DNA of 64,000 nt from Treponema sp. (GCA_017553635.1 JAFZKN010000010.1:1-64000); one strand, 5' to 3'; positions 8,011 through 16,937 are shown, counted from the stretch's first letter. The notes: a model not told the origin generated them from the letters alone. Numbers and translations: made by a program.

Positions 8011-11000
8011 ATGAGAGAGTTTACATTATCATTGCTTCTTGTCTTATCCTCTTCGCTGGGGTTTGCTCAGAGCAGTTTTTTCGATTCTTATGTCTACCAG
8101 TCATGGAGTGCGTTCGGGGGTCTTACCGGAACGACTGCAACGGACATCTATCAGACAGTAGACGGCTACATCAACATCGGAACATACGAAGGGCTTGTAC
8201 GCTTTGACGGGGTTGAATTTAAAACTTTCAATCGCGCGGCAGATTCCAGTCTTGACTTCGTTTCTGTCAGAACAATCCTTCAGGATTCAAAAGGAAACAT
8301 CTGGGTCGGTTCAAACGACGAAGGCCTTCAGAAAATATCAAATGATTCAACTAAACTCTATACTGTAGAAAACGGACTGCCGAATAATTCCATCCGTGCT
8401 CTTGTAGAAGATAAACGCGGCAACATCTGGATTGGAACTGCAGGCGGTGTTGCATATTTAACTCCCGACGGAAAAATAATTAACGCACAGTTTGATTCAG
8501 GGACTGTTGCAAACGGAGTAATTGCAACTTCCCTCTTCTGTGATGCTGCAGGTCAAATATGGCTTACTACTCAAAACGAGCGCGGACTGTTTTTATACAA
8601 CAACGAAATTTTCCAGCAGCTTTACGATTTAGAATCATACGGAATTTATTTTGCAAGCTCAGTCTTTCAGGACAGATCCGGAAAATTCTGGATAGGTCTG
8701 GAAGACAATGGTCTTATTACAATTGAACGCGGTGTAATAAAAAAAATTACTACAGGCACAAAACTCGACAATACTTCAACACGTTCAATCATTCAGGAAT
8801 ACAACGGCAACATATGGTTCGGCACGGAACACGGTCCTGTAATTTACACGGACGGTCAGTTCATCGAATACAATGTCCGCTCAGGTCTTGAAGAAGCAAA
8901 CATAAAAAGAATAATTCAGGACCGCGAAGGAAACATCTGGTTTGCAACCGACAGAAACGGGATCGGAAAATTAACTTACGGTAAATTCCAGATGAAAAAA
9001 TTAAACGTAACCGTAAATGCGATTGCAGAAGGAAAAGATTCGAGAATCTGGGCCGGAACAGATGAAGGTGTAATCTGTTTTCTGGATGACAAGCCGGAAA
9101 ACAACAGACTGACACAGTACACAAAAGGACTCCGAATCCGCGATGTTTCAATCACAAGCGAAGGTTATGTTCTTGTAAGCTGTTATACAAAACCGGGACA
9201 GCTTTTATATGACGGAAATAAAATTACAAACTGGACGACAGATAATGATCTTGCAGGAAACAAAGTTCGTGTTGCAATAGAATCTTCTCCCGGAGAATAT
9301 TATGTCGGAACTACAACCGGCTTAAGTGTAATTCACAGAGACGGAACGGTTAAAAATTTCAGACAGACAAACGGACTTGAAACAGAATACATCATGGCTC
9401 TTTACAAAGACACTCACGATGTAATCTGGATTGGTACAGACGGCGGTGGAATTTATTTAATGAAAGATGAACGCATCATCAATCATTTAACCTTTGCCGA
9501 AGGTCTTGCCGGTAACGTAATTTTTAAAATTTCACAGGATGCAAACAACGGTTACTGGATATGCACCGGAAACGGTATTTCATATACGCTCGATTTTGAT
9601 CCTTCTAAAAACGAAAACTATTCGTTTATTACAATCGGTTCAGAACACGGCATCGGAACCAATTCTGTTTTCCAGGTTCTCTTTGACAGACAGAAAAACA
9701 TGTGGATGACAAACAACCACGGTGTCGCTTCTGTAACTCTCGAAAACATAGATGACTTTCTCACAAATAAATCAAAACAGATTACGGCAAAGTATTACAA
9801 CAAAAACGACGGTCTTGATTCTGATGGTCCGACTTCTACTTCATGCTCTTTAGTCGACAGGCACGGCCGTCTCTGGATTACTCTCATCGACGGAATCGCA
9901 GTTTATGATCCGCTTAAAGTTCATAAAAATTCCATCACTCCGCTAGTCCACATCGAAACGATTACTGTTGATAATGTTGAATTTAAAAATACCGGCGAAA
10001 TGATTATGCTTAAACCGGGAACAAAACGCATAGACATAAAATTTACCGGAATAAGCTTTGATGCACCGGAAAGAATTCTCTTTTCCCACATGCTTTCAAA
10101 CTTCGAAAGCAATTACTCAATTCCAAGTGCAGAAAGAATCGTTTCATATACAAACCTTACTCCTGGCCGGCATTCATTTCTTGTAAATGCCATTAACGGA
10201 AACGGAGTCCAGTCAGGCGATGACGAGATGATGTTCTTCTATCAGAAACCTTATCTTTACCAGCGTCCTGTTTTCTGGGTAATAGCCGGAATTCTTTTTA
10301 TAAGTTCAATCTTTGCATTCTTCTTCATAAGGGAACGCCGCGTCATAAAAGAAAACCTTCGTCTCGAAGCCCTTGTATATGCAAGAACTGCAGACCTCGA
10401 AATAGAAAAAGACAAATCTGACAAGCTTCTGCGTTCCATCCTTCCGGATAAAATTGCAGACATTCTTAAAGAAACACCGGGAGAAAAATCTTTTGCCGAA
10501 AACTTTGACGATGTAACAATTCTATTTACTGACATCGTCGGTTTTACTACTGTATCAAGCGGTCACTCTGCCAACGAAATAGTAAGCGCACTTAATAATC
10601 TTTTCAGCCGTTTTGACGAACGTGCAAAGAAAATGAAAGTCGAAAAAATAAAGACAATCGGAGACGCATACATGGCAGCGTGCGGAATTCCTGAAGCAAA
10701 TAAAGACCACGCAAAGATCATGGTCAAATATGCAAAAGGATTACTCGAAGACGTAAAGAAATACAACCAGAAAGCCGCAATAAAATTTTCAATACGTATC
10801 GGATTAAACTGTGGTCCTGTTACAGCAGGTGTAATCGGAACTACAAAGTTTATATATGATGTGTGGGGGGACACAGTAAACGTTGCAAGCAGAATGGAAA
10901 CTGCTGCAAAGACAAATACAATAAGGATTACCGAAGACCTTAAAAATCACCTCAACAATACGGATTTTAAATTCAGCCGTGCAATTGTCTGTGACATTAA

Positions 11001-11040
11001 GGGAAAAGGTCATATGAAAACTTATGAAGTAAAGATTTAG
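8011..11040 (+). CDS. membrane adenylate cyclase with periplasmic beta-propeller sensor
   Basis: The protein should make cAMP in the cytoplasm in response to a periplasmic ligand. After a signal peptide (cleavage near A-Q-S) come about eleven two-component-propeller repeats of the type G-N-I-W-I-G-T, then a Y_Y_Y-like domain (about 675-745), one membrane helix (about 755-778), a coiled linker and a class III cyclase domain. Metal aspartates are D841 (F-T-D-I-V-G-F) and D885 (G-D-A-Y-M). The purine-selecting residues are K881 and D950 (Y-D-V-W-G), the adenylate rather than guanylate pair. N957 and R961 of the transition state are present. The periplasmic half matches hybrid two-component sensors, but the output is a cyclase instead of a kinase. 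The next gene, 29 bp on, is a binding lipoprotein. Confidence 0.9.
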   Translation: MREFTLSLLLVLSSSLGFAQSSFFDSYVYQSWSAFGGLTGTTATDIYQTVDGYINIGTYEGLVRFDGVEFKTFNRAADSSLDFVSVRTILQDSKGNIWVGSNDEGLQKISNDSTKLYTVENGLPNNSIRALVEDKRGNIWIGTAGGVAYLTPDGKIINAQFDSGTVANGVIATSLFCDAAGQIWLTTQNERGLFLYNNEIFQQLYDLESYGIYFASSVFQDRSGKFWIGLEDNGLITIERGVIKKITTGTKLDNTSTRSIIQEYNGNIWFGTEHGPVIYTDGQFIEYNVRSGLEEANIKRIIQDREGNIWFATDRNGIGKLTYGKFQMKKLNVTVNAIAEGKDSRIWAGTDEGVICFLDDKPENNRLTQYTKGLRIRDVSITSEGYVLVSCYTKPGQLLYDGNKITNWTTDNDLAGNKVRVAIESSPGEYYVGTTTGLSVIHRDGTVKNFRQTNGLETEYIMALYKDTHDVIWIGTDGGGIYLMKDERIINHLTFAEGLAGNVIFKISQDANNGYWICTGNGISYTLDFDPSKNENYSFITIGSEHGIGTNSVFQVLFDRQKNMWMTNNHGVASVTLENIDDFLTNKSKQITAKYYNKNDGLDSDGPTSTSCSLVDRHGRLWITLIDGIAVYDPLKVHKNSITPLVHIETITVDNVEFKNTGEMIMLKPGTKRIDIKFTGISFDAPERILFSHMLSNFESNYSIPSAERIVSYTNLTPGRHSFLVNAINGNGVQSGDDEMMFFYQKPYLYQRPVFWVIAGILFISSIFAFFFIRERRVIKENLRLEALVYARTADLEIEKDKSDKLLRSILPDKIADILKETPGEKSFAENFDDVTILFTDIVGFTTVSSGHSANEIVSALNNLFSRFDERAKKMKVEKIKTIGDAYMAACGIPEANKDHAKIMVKYAKGLLEDVKKYNQKAAIKFSIRIGLNCGPVTAGVIGTTKFIYDVWGDTVNVASRMETAAKTNTIRITEDLKNHLNNTDFKFSRAIVCDIKGKGHMKTYEVKI

Positions 11041-11069
11041 TTTCTGATATATACGAGAGAGAGGTTTAT

Positions 11070-12275
11070 ATGAAGAAAAGAAATTCCATCATGCTGATAA
11101 GTTCAGCTGCAGTATGCGCAGCCCTTTTAATTGCAATCATTTCCGGCTGTATAAAAAAAGAAAGCAACTACATTAAAGTCGGAATCCTTCACTCAGTTTC
11201 AGGTCCGATGGCAATAAGCGAAGGTCCTGTACGCGATGCAGAGCTTCTTGCAATTAAAGAAATTAACGAAGCAGGCGGTATTCTGGGAAAGCAGATAAAG
11301 GTCATCATCGAAGACGGAGAAAGCAACCCTGTAAAGTTTGCAGAAAAAGCAGAAAAGCTTTTAAAGTCTGACAAGGTTGCAACTGTATTCGGATGCTGGA
11401 CTTCTGCTTCAAGAAAAGCAGTTAAAAAGATTTTCGAAGAAAACTACGGACTTCTCTGGTATCCTATCCAGTACGAAGGACTCGAAGCAAGTCCTAACAT
11501 CGTTTATATTGGAGCAGCTCCAAACCAGCAGGTAGTTCCTGCAATCAATTACTGTTCGCAAAAGTTCGGAAAAAGAATGTATCTTATCGGAAGTGATTAC
11601 GTTTATCCGCACACAGCAAACAGCATCATCAAAGCACAGTTAAAAAGCATCAGTGGAATTTGTGCAGGCGAAAAATACTTTCAGATGGAAGAAACAGATT
11701 TTAATTATGTAATCGATGACATAATAGCAAAAAAACCCGATGTAATCATAAATACATTAAACGGACAGTCAAACATCTATTTTTTCAAACAGTTAAAGGA
11801 TAAAGGCATTACTTCAGAAAAAATTCCTGTAATGAGCTTTTCAATTTCAGAAGGAGAAATTGCACACATAGGCGTAGAAAACATAAAAGGCCATCTTCTT
11901 GCATGGAATTATTTTGGAACTACCGGAACTGTTGAAAACAGAAAATTTGTTGACGCATACAAAAAAGAATACGGTGATGCACGTAAATTTGGCGATCCTG
12001 TAGAAGCAGGTTATATTGCAGTTCATCTCTGGGCAAAATCATGCGAAAAGGCAAAGAGTTTCGATGTTGAACCTGTCCGCATTGCCGCCAAAGGAATGAA
12101 GTACAAAGCACCGGAAGGCCCTGTAACCATAGACGGCTTAAATCAGCATCTTTATAAAACAGTCAGAATCGGAAAGATTCAGGTTGATGGAAGCATAATC
12201 GAAGTGTGGTCAACCAAAGAACAGATTAAACCGGACCCATACTTAAGTACTTATGCCTGGGCCCGCGGAATATAA
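11070..12275 (+). CDS. urea/short-amide-type ABC substrate-binding lipoprotein (UrtA-like)
   Basis: This is a type I periplasmic binding protein of the UrtA/AmiC/FmdD group. The lipobox is I-I-S-G-C with C27. The mature start K-V-G-I-L-H-S-V-S-G-P-M-A, then G-G-I-L-G-K-Q-I-K and F-G-C-W-T-S-A-S-R-K-A-V, and L-L-W-Y-P-I-Q-Y-E-G are typical of urea or short-chain amide binders. The length of 401 is normal. A GAGAGAGG ribosome site precedes ATG. It sits 29 bp after the cyclase gene and is probably co-transcribed. No permease or ATPase genes follow in this window. It may work with transporter genes elsewhere, or present ligand to the cyclase propeller; the latter is speculation. Confidence 0.85.
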   Translation: MKKRNSIMLISSAAVCAALLIAIISGCIKKESNYIKVGILHSVSGPMAISEGPVRDAELLAIKEINEAGGILGKQIKVIIEDGESNPVKFAEKAEKLLKSDKVATVFGCWTSASRKAVKKIFEENYGLLWYPIQYEGLEASPNIVYIGAAPNQQVVPAINYCSQKFGKRMYLIGSDYVYPHTANSIIKAQLKSISGICAGEKYFQMEETDFNYVIDDIIAKKPDVIINTLNGQSNIYFFKQLKDKGITSEKIPVMSFSISEGEIAHIGVENIKGHLLAWNYFGTTGTVENRKFVDAYKKEYGDARKFGDPVEAGYIAVHLWAKSCEKAKSFDVEPVRIAAKGMKYKAPEGPVTIDGLNQHLYKTVRIGKIQVDGSIIEVWSTKEQIKPDPYLSTYAWARGI

Positions 12276-12285
12276 TTTATACCCT

Positions 12286-12316
12286 GTATGAGAAAAAACT
12301 GCAGCTTTTCTCATAC
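12286..12316 (+). terminator. strong hairpin after the UrtA-like gene
   Basis: GTATGAGAAAA (12286-12296) pairs perfectly with TTTTCTCATAC (12306-12316) across a 9-base loop. The hairpin begins 11 bases after the stop codon. The following bases are not a pure T-run, so termination may be partial, or the structure may protect the 3' end of the mRNA. Confidence 0.55.
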
Positions 12317-12345
12317 GCTTAACCTTCTTATTTTTTTCTTCATTT

Positions 12346-12401
12346 ATAAGTCAGAGTGATGTATAATATAATCAATGCGCAGAACTCTGACTTATTTTTT
12401 T
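12346..12401 (+). promoter_or_regulatory. terminator-like hairpin enclosing the promoter -10 box and start codon of the next gene
   Basis: ATAAGTCAGAGT (12346-12357) is perfectly repeated in inverse as ACTCTGACTTAT (12384-12395) and is followed by seven T residues (12395-12401). The 26-base loop contains TATAAT (12362-12367) and the ATG (12375) of the glycoside hydrolase gene, and the right arm is coding. RNA arriving from upstream would form a 12-bp stem plus U-tract and could terminate. RNA started from the internal -10 box would lack the left arm and escape. The -35 match (TTCATT) is weak. Confidence 0.6.
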
Positions 12402-13760
12402 ACCCCGGCATTCATTTTAATTCTACTCCTTTTTTCTTCTTTTACTGTCATTTCATGCAGATCGGCTGAACAGGTTTCCGTGCCCGCAAAGACTTTCGAC
12501 AGCGATGTAATTCAGCTTGTAAACAGCATGTCTGTCCGCGAAAAAATCGGGCAGGTCTTTCTCATGAACTTCCGTTTCTGGAAGCAGTCAGAAACCAATA
12601 ACGAAGAAATCGTAAACGAAGTTTATCACACGGGAACCGTAAAAATTCCTGTAGCCGGTGTCCATAAAATAAATCCGACAATCGAAAAAATGATTAAAAA
12701 ATACCACATCGGAAATGTAATCATCTTTACAGAAAACCTTAAAAATACTGACGAAGCCGTTAAGTTTATATACGACCTTCAGAATCTTGCAGTAAAAAGC
12801 AACGGCATTCCGATGCTTACAGGCGTTGACCAGGAAGGAGGCCGCGTAACTCGTGTAAAGCAGTCTGTAAAGTTTCCTCCTGCACGAACAATCGGTTTAA
12901 CAGGCGACACAGATCTTGCTTTTACAGAAGGTGAATATCTTGCAGAACAGATAAGCGCTTTTGGAATGAATCTCGATTTTGCTCCGGACTGCGATGTAGA
13001 TTCCAATCCTAAAAACAGGGTAATCGGTGACAGAAGCTATTCAACAGATGCAGAAACAGCAGGAAAATTTTCTCTTGCAGTTCATAAGGGATTAAAAAAC
13101 AAAAACGTAATCGCATGTGTAAAACATTTCCCGGGCCACGGAGACACTGCAATAGACAGTCACATCGGACTTCCAAAAATAAAAAAATCAAAATCGCGCT
13201 GGCTTAAATGTGAAGCAGTTCCGTTTAAAATGAACATCGATAACGGAATCCCTATGATAATGACAGCACACATTCAGTATCCGGCACTTGATAACTCAAA
13301 GATAAAATCTGACAGAACACAAAAAGAAATTACGCGCCCTGCAACTCTTTCAAAAAAAATATTAACCGACATCCTTAGAGGCGAGCTTGGATTTGAAGGT
13401 GTCATCTGCACCGACGCAATGGACATGCATGCAATTTCAAAAAACTTTACGGAAAGCCGCGCGGTTATAGAAGCTTTAAACGCAGGAGCAGATTTAATAT
13501 GCCACCCGCTGGAAGTAATTTCTGCCGATGACATTCCGCGCGTAGAAAAAATGTATCGCGATATAGAAAAGGCAGTCGAAGACGGAACTCTTCCTATGGA
13601 ACGTCTTGATAATGCTGTAATGAGAATTGTTCAGCTTAAAAAAGATTATAAAATTTTATACAGAAAATTTTCTGCACCGGACAAAAAAGATTTTGAAAAC
13701 ACAAAAAAAATCCTGACACAGAAAAAGTATCAGGATTTTGCCGACAGATTTAAAGATTAA
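12375..13760 (+). CDS. family 3 glycoside hydrolase lipoprotein (NagZ-like beta-N-acetylhexosaminidase)
   Basis: The enzyme probably removes N-acetylglucosamine from peptidoglycan fragments or chitin-type oligosaccharides. Residues 1-29 form a lipoprotein signal ending V-I-S-C. The GH3 barrel shows D-Q-E-G-G-R-V-T-R, then K-H-F-P-G-H-G-D-T near 250-258 with the His-Asp acid/base loop that marks NagZ-type enzymes, and C-T-D-A-M with likely nucleophile D347. E. coli NagZ is cytoplasmic and about 340 residues long. This one is lipid-anchored and longer, so it would act at the outside of the inner membrane or in the periplasm. The mRNA appears leaderless: ATG lies 8 bases after TATAAT and has no ribosome site. 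The 3' end overlaps convergent gatB by 4 bp. Confidence 0.88.
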   Translation: MRRTLTYFFTPAFILILLLFSSFTVISCRSAEQVSVPAKTFDSDVIQLVNSMSVREKIGQVFLMNFRFWKQSETNNEEIVNEVYHTGTVKIPVAGVHKINPTIEKMIKKYHIGNVIIFTENLKNTDEAVKFIYDLQNLAVKSNGIPMLTGVDQEGGRVTRVKQSVKFPPARTIGLTGDTDLAFTEGEYLAEQISAFGMNLDFAPDCDVDSNPKNRVIGDRSYSTDAETAGKFSLAVHKGLKNKNVIACVKHFPGHGDTAIDSHIGLPKIKKSKSRWLKCEAVPFKMNIDNGIPMIMTAHIQYPALDNSKIKSDRTQKEITRPATLSKKILTDILRGELGFEGVICTDAMDMHAISKNFTESRAVIEALNAGADLICHPLEVISADDIPRVEKMYRDIEKAVEDGTLPMERLDNAVMRIVQLKKDYKILYRKFSAPDKKDFENTKKILTQKKYQDFADRFKD

Positions 13761-15301
13761 AGCTCGCCAAGTTTTTTTGTTACAAGCTGCGTTGCCTGTG
13801 CAGGATTTGCCTTTCCCTGAGAAGCTTTCATTACCTGTCCCATAAGCCAGCCGATAACATTTGTCTTTCCAGATTTAAAATCTGCAACTGCCTTTGGATT
13901 TGCAGCAATTACTTCATCAACAATCTTTTCGATTGCGCCTGCATCGCTTACAACTTCCATTCCCTTTTCTTTAATGATTTCTGATGGAAGCTTGTTTGAA
14001 GAAAGCATTTCTGCAAAAACTTCTTTTCCCTGTTTAGAAGTAATCTTTTTTTCTTCAAGTGCATCTGCAAGCTCTGTAATGTGCTTTGGAGTTAATGCAA
14101 TATCTGTAATTGTCTTTTTTTCTTCATTCAACTTTGCAAGAAGCTCAGAAAGAATTAAGTTGGCAACACGTTTAGGGCTCTTTGCTTTTTCAGAAGCTTC
14201 TTCAAACCAGAGTGCAAGCTCGCGGGAAGAAGTTAAAGTTTCTACATCAAAGTCGCTCAAACCAAACTGCTTTTTAAAACGGATTCTCTTCTGTTCCGGG
14301 AGCTCTCCAACTTTTGCAAATGCAGTTTTAATAAGTTCATCGCTTACTGTAAACGGCTTGATGTCCGGCTCTGTAGTAAAGCGGTAGTCAACGAACGAGT
14401 TTTTAGTACGCTGAACAACTGTCTTTCCGTTTACTTCGTCCCAGCCCATTGTAACTTTAAAGCCCGGATTAAATTCCTGGCGGTCGTTAATAAACTCGTC
14501 AAGCTGTCTCTGAGTTTCGTATGCGCATGCTTCTTTAATCGAACGGAATGAGTTTAAGTTTTTAATTTCTGAAATCGGAGTGTGATAAAGCTTTCCGTCT
14601 TCCCAGACATTAAGGTTTATGTTTGCATCACATCTCATGTTTCCTTCTTCGAGGTTACCCTTTGTTACTTTTACGTAACGGAGAATTTCCTGAACTGTCT
14701 GCATGAAAAGCGCTGCTTCATCCGGGCTTGTCATATCCGGTTTTGTTACGATTTCGATAAGCGGAGTTCCACATCTGTTGTAGTCGATGTAAGAATGTTT
14801 TCCTTCGATGTGGAGTGATTTTCCTACGTCCTCTTCAAGGTGAATTCTTTCTATGCGGACACGGCGGTATTTAGAACCTTCTGTTTCGATAATACAGTCT
14901 TCACCCTTAAAGTTTTTGTCCCTGCATTTTGTTCCGCCCGGCTGCTCATCTTTAGGATAATGAACGAACGGTAAATCTACATAACCGTCTGTACACAGTG
15001 GAAGATCATACTGTGTAATCTGATAACCCTTTGCAAGGTCAGGATAAAAATAGTGCTTTCGGTCAAATTTTGTAAAATGCGCGATATTGCAGTTTAAAGC
15101 CTGTCCGGCAACTGCTCCAAGTTCAACATAACCCTTACTTACACGCGGCATGGCACCGGGAAGTCCAAGGCACACCGGGCACACACGGGTATCCGGCATT
15201 CCTCCATAACGGTTTTCGCAGGCACAGAAAGCCTTGGTTTTAGTCAAAAGCTGTGTATGAATTTCGCATCCGATTACAATTTCATATTTTTCGATAGCCA
15301 T
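13757..15301 (-). CDS. gatB: aspartyl/glutamyl-tRNA amidotransferase subunit B
   Basis: GatB is the tRNA-binding kinase subunit of GatCAB, which converts Glu-tRNA(Gln) and Asp-tRNA(Asn) to the amidated forms. The start Y-E-I-V-I-G-C-E-I-H-T-Q-L and the zinc-site cysteines (C-A-C near 27-29, C-P-V-C near 41-44) are present, as is L-P-G-A-M-P. The helical and YqeY-type tail runs from about residue 300 and ends with G-W-L-M-G-Q-V-M-K-A-S-Q-G-K-A-N-P. A length of 514 is slightly longer than usual. It is unlinked to gatCA, which lies about 28 kb away in the same window. Confidence 0.96.
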   Translation of the reverse strand: MAIEKYEIVIGCEIHTQLLTKTKAFCACENRYGGMPDTRVCPVCLGLPGAMPRVSKGYVELGAVAGQALNCNIAHFTKFDRKHYFYPDLAKGYQITQYDLPLCTDGYVDLPFVHYPKDEQPGGTKCRDKNFKGEDCIIETEGSKYRRVRIERIHLEEDVGKSLHIEGKHSYIDYNRCGTPLIEIVTKPDMTSPDEAALFMQTVQEILRYVKVTKGNLEEGNMRCDANINLNVWEDGKLYHTPISEIKNLNSFRSIKEACAYETQRQLDEFINDRQEFNPGFKVTMGWDEVNGKTVVQRTKNSFVDYRFTTEPDIKPFTVSDELIKTAFAKVGELPEQKRIRFKKQFGLSDFDVETLTSSRELALWFEEASEKAKSPKRVANLILSELLAKLNEEKKTITDIALTPKHITELADALEEKKITSKQGKEVFAEMLSSNKLPSEIIKEKGMEVVSDAGAIEKIVDEVIAANPKAVADFKSGKTNVIGWLMGQVMKASQGKANPAQATQLVTKKLGEL

Positions 15302-15346
15302 ATTTATTCCCTTTTATAGCACAAAATTATAGCAGTTTATCGAAAA

Positions 15347-16357
15347 TTATTCTATAACCGACAAATTTTCCTTCATTACTTCAAGCCAGGTCTTTTCTGT
15401 CTTTCCCTGCATTGCGTTAAGGCAGCGGATTTCCTGGTTTTTATCCTTTGTATTGGAAATTACGGTTTTTGCAATGCGCTCGGTTCCCGTTTCTGTAATG
15501 TAAATGATTTTTATACCGTGTTCATCTGTTTCTTCTGCAAGATTCTTAATTACTTCAAAGCTTGCTTCTGATTCTGCAGAACATCCGTGAAAGGCTGCGA
15601 CAATTTCGATTCCATAATCCTTTCCAAGATATGTAAACGGATTTCTGTCTGCAACAATCATCACTTTTTCACTCATTTTTGAAACGGCTTTTTCAAATCC
15701 GGCATCAACTCCGCTTATTTTTTCGCAGTAAGATTTTGCGTTTGAAAGATAAAATTCTGCATTTTCTTTATCAAGTGATGCGATTTTTTCTGCAATTGAA
15801 TTTACAAAAATACCTGCACGCTTTACAGAAAGCCAGATGTGTTCGTCAAACTCGTCCGGGTCAAAGCCGTCGTGATGTCCGTGCTCGTGGTCGTGATCTG
15901 CATGTTCATGCTCATGTTCATGCTCTTCATCTGCTTCTTCGCCGTCGTGGTGATGGTGATGATGTTCTCCCATCGCTTCAAGAATTTCTTTATGTTCTTC
16001 CATCAGCGAATATGCTTCTACACCGCCTTCTTTAATCCGGTTCATGAGTTTTTCAATCCAGAAATCAGATTCCCCGCCGCAGAAGATAAATAAATCAGTT
16101 CCGCTTCCTGTAATTTCAAGAATGTCTTTTGCCCCCGGCTGAAAGCTGTGTAAGTCAGTTCCGCTTTTGATAAGATATGAAACTTCTGCCTTATCGCCTG
16201 TAATGTTTTTAACCCAGTCATAAACAGGATAAATTGTAGTAACGATTTTTATTTTTCCGTTTTTAATTTTATCCGGATTCCTTTTTGTGCATGAATTGAA
16301 CATAAGGACAGAACAGATTCCGCATAATAAAAGCACAGTCAATTTTTTTATTTTCAT
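15347..16357 (-). CDS. znuA: zinc ABC transporter substrate-binding lipoprotein
   Basis: The protein captures zinc in the periplasm for an ABC importer. The lipobox is M-F-N-S-C (C23). Likely metal ligands are H70 (D-L-H-S-F-Q-P), H173 (E-H-I-W-L) and a late glutamate (I-T-E-T-G). Between them, residues 132-163 form a loop of His, Asp and Glu with six consecutive histidines, as in zinc-specific cluster A-I proteins. The third His of ZnuA is replaced in the A-D-R-N-P-F-T-Y-L segment, a variant I recall from other bacteria. It lies 38 bp after the Fur-family regulator, in the same operon. The permease and ATPase genes are not in this window. Manganese is less likely given the His-rich loop. Confidence 0.9.
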   Translation of the reverse strand: MKIKKLTVLLLCGICSVLMFNSCTKRNPDKIKNGKIKIVTTIYPVYDWVKNITGDKAEVSYLIKSGTDLHSFQPGAKDILEITGSGTDLFIFCGGESDFWIEKLMNRIKEGGVEAYSLMEEHKEILEAMGEHHHHHHDGEEADEEHEHEHEHADHDHEHGHHDGFDPDEFDEHIWLSVKRAGIFVNSIAEKIASLDKENAEFYLSNAKSYCEKISGVDAGFEKAVSKMSEKVMIVADRNPFTYLGKDYGIEIVAAFHGCSAESEASFEVIKNLAEETDEHGIKIIYITETGTERIAKTVISNTKDKNQEIRCLNAMQGKTEKTWLEVMKENLSVIE

Positions 16358-16395
16358 TTTGAGTTCCTCTTTGAATGTCTCCGGCTCAGCTTAAA

Positions 16396-16800
16396 CTATC
16401 TGCATTCACTGCAAAGTCCAAACAGTACGGTTTTTGAATAATCAAGAGCAATTCCGTGCTCTTTTTCGATGTGACTTGTAAACTCTTCGGATTCATCACA
16501 GTCAAGATGAATTATTTTAGAACACTTTACACACTGAATGTGCAGGTGTTTTAAACAGTCTTCCTGTCCTGCAATGTACTGATACATTATTTTTTTTCCG
16601 TCTTTTGCTGAATGAGCAATTACTTTTTTTTCTTCAATAAATTTTTCAAGCTGTCTGTAAACGGTAGTAATATTGGTGCTCTGCTTTTTCCGCTCGAGCT
16701 CCTTTAAAATATCCATTACAGTAACAGCAGTGTCTTTTTTTGATTCAAGAAAAGAAAGTATTTCCTCTCCGACTTTTGATTTGTATTTAACCGGTCTCAT
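16396..16800 (-). CDS. zur: Fur-family regulator, probably Zur
   Basis: This Fur-family repressor most likely senses zinc, because it forms an operon with znuA. The winged helix includes T-T-V-Y-R-Q-L-E-K-F. The C-terminal half has H-L-H-I-Q-C-V-K-C, H-L-D-C-D and a final C-S-E-C, giving the CXXC pairs of the structural zinc site. I chose ATG at 16800 over the longer frame from 16878, because the longer version would place a perfect Fur-type operator inside the gene and add an atypical N-terminus. No ribosome site precedes 16800, and the -10-like box ends only eight bases upstream, so the transcript seems leaderless. PerR is the main alternative. Confidence 0.87.
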   Translation of the reverse strand: MRPVKYKSKVGEEILSFLESKKDTAVTVMDILKELERKKQSTNITTVYRQLEKFIEEKKVIAHSAKDGKKIMYQYIAGQEDCLKHLHIQCVKCSKIIHLDCDESEEFTSHIEKEHGIALDYSKTVLFGLCSECR

Positions 16801-16807
16801 ACCTGAT

Positions 16808-16842
16808 AATGTAACGAAATTGCAAATTATTTGCAATATCAT
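16808..16842 (-). promoter_or_regulatory. Fur/Zur operator overlapping the zur-znuA promoter
   Basis: Bases 16819-16837 form a perfect 9-1-9 inverted repeat, ATTGCAAAT-T-ATTTGCAAT, the size and form of Fur-family boxes. On the minus strand, TTGCAA of the operator can serve as -35, followed by a 17-bp spacer and TACATT (16808-16813 on the plus strand). Repressor bound here would cover the -35 box and spacer, giving autoregulation of zur-znuA. Confidence 0.75.
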
Positions 16843-16898
16843 CCCAAGCTGAAAACAGGGCAAAAACCTTTTGAACATGTTACCATTTAACCTTTGCC

Positions 16899-16927
16899 TT
16901 GTTAAAAAGGTATTAATAAATTATAAT
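16899..16927 (+). promoter_or_regulatory. promoter of the first diguanylate cyclase gene
   Basis: TTGTTA (16899-16904), a 17-bp spacer and TATAAT (16922-16927) lie upstream of ATG 16938. The expected transcription start is within about four bases of the ATG, and there is no ribosome site. Confidence 0.55.
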
Positions 16928-16937
16928 TTTAAATGGT

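Noticed and set aside
15679..16093. Plus-strand frames opposite znuA.
   Set aside because: They are the antisense of the His/Asp/Glu-rich loop; the minus-strand gene has clear family motifs.
15347..16357. Loss of the third zinc-binding histidine in ZnuA as a defect.
   Set aside because: I recall the same A-D-R-X-P-F variant in many functional zinc-binding relatives, so it is probably not damage.
16801..16878. N-terminal extension of the zur gene from 16878.
   Set aside because: It would make the Fur-type operator coding and adds an atypical N-terminus; ATG 16800 matches the family length.
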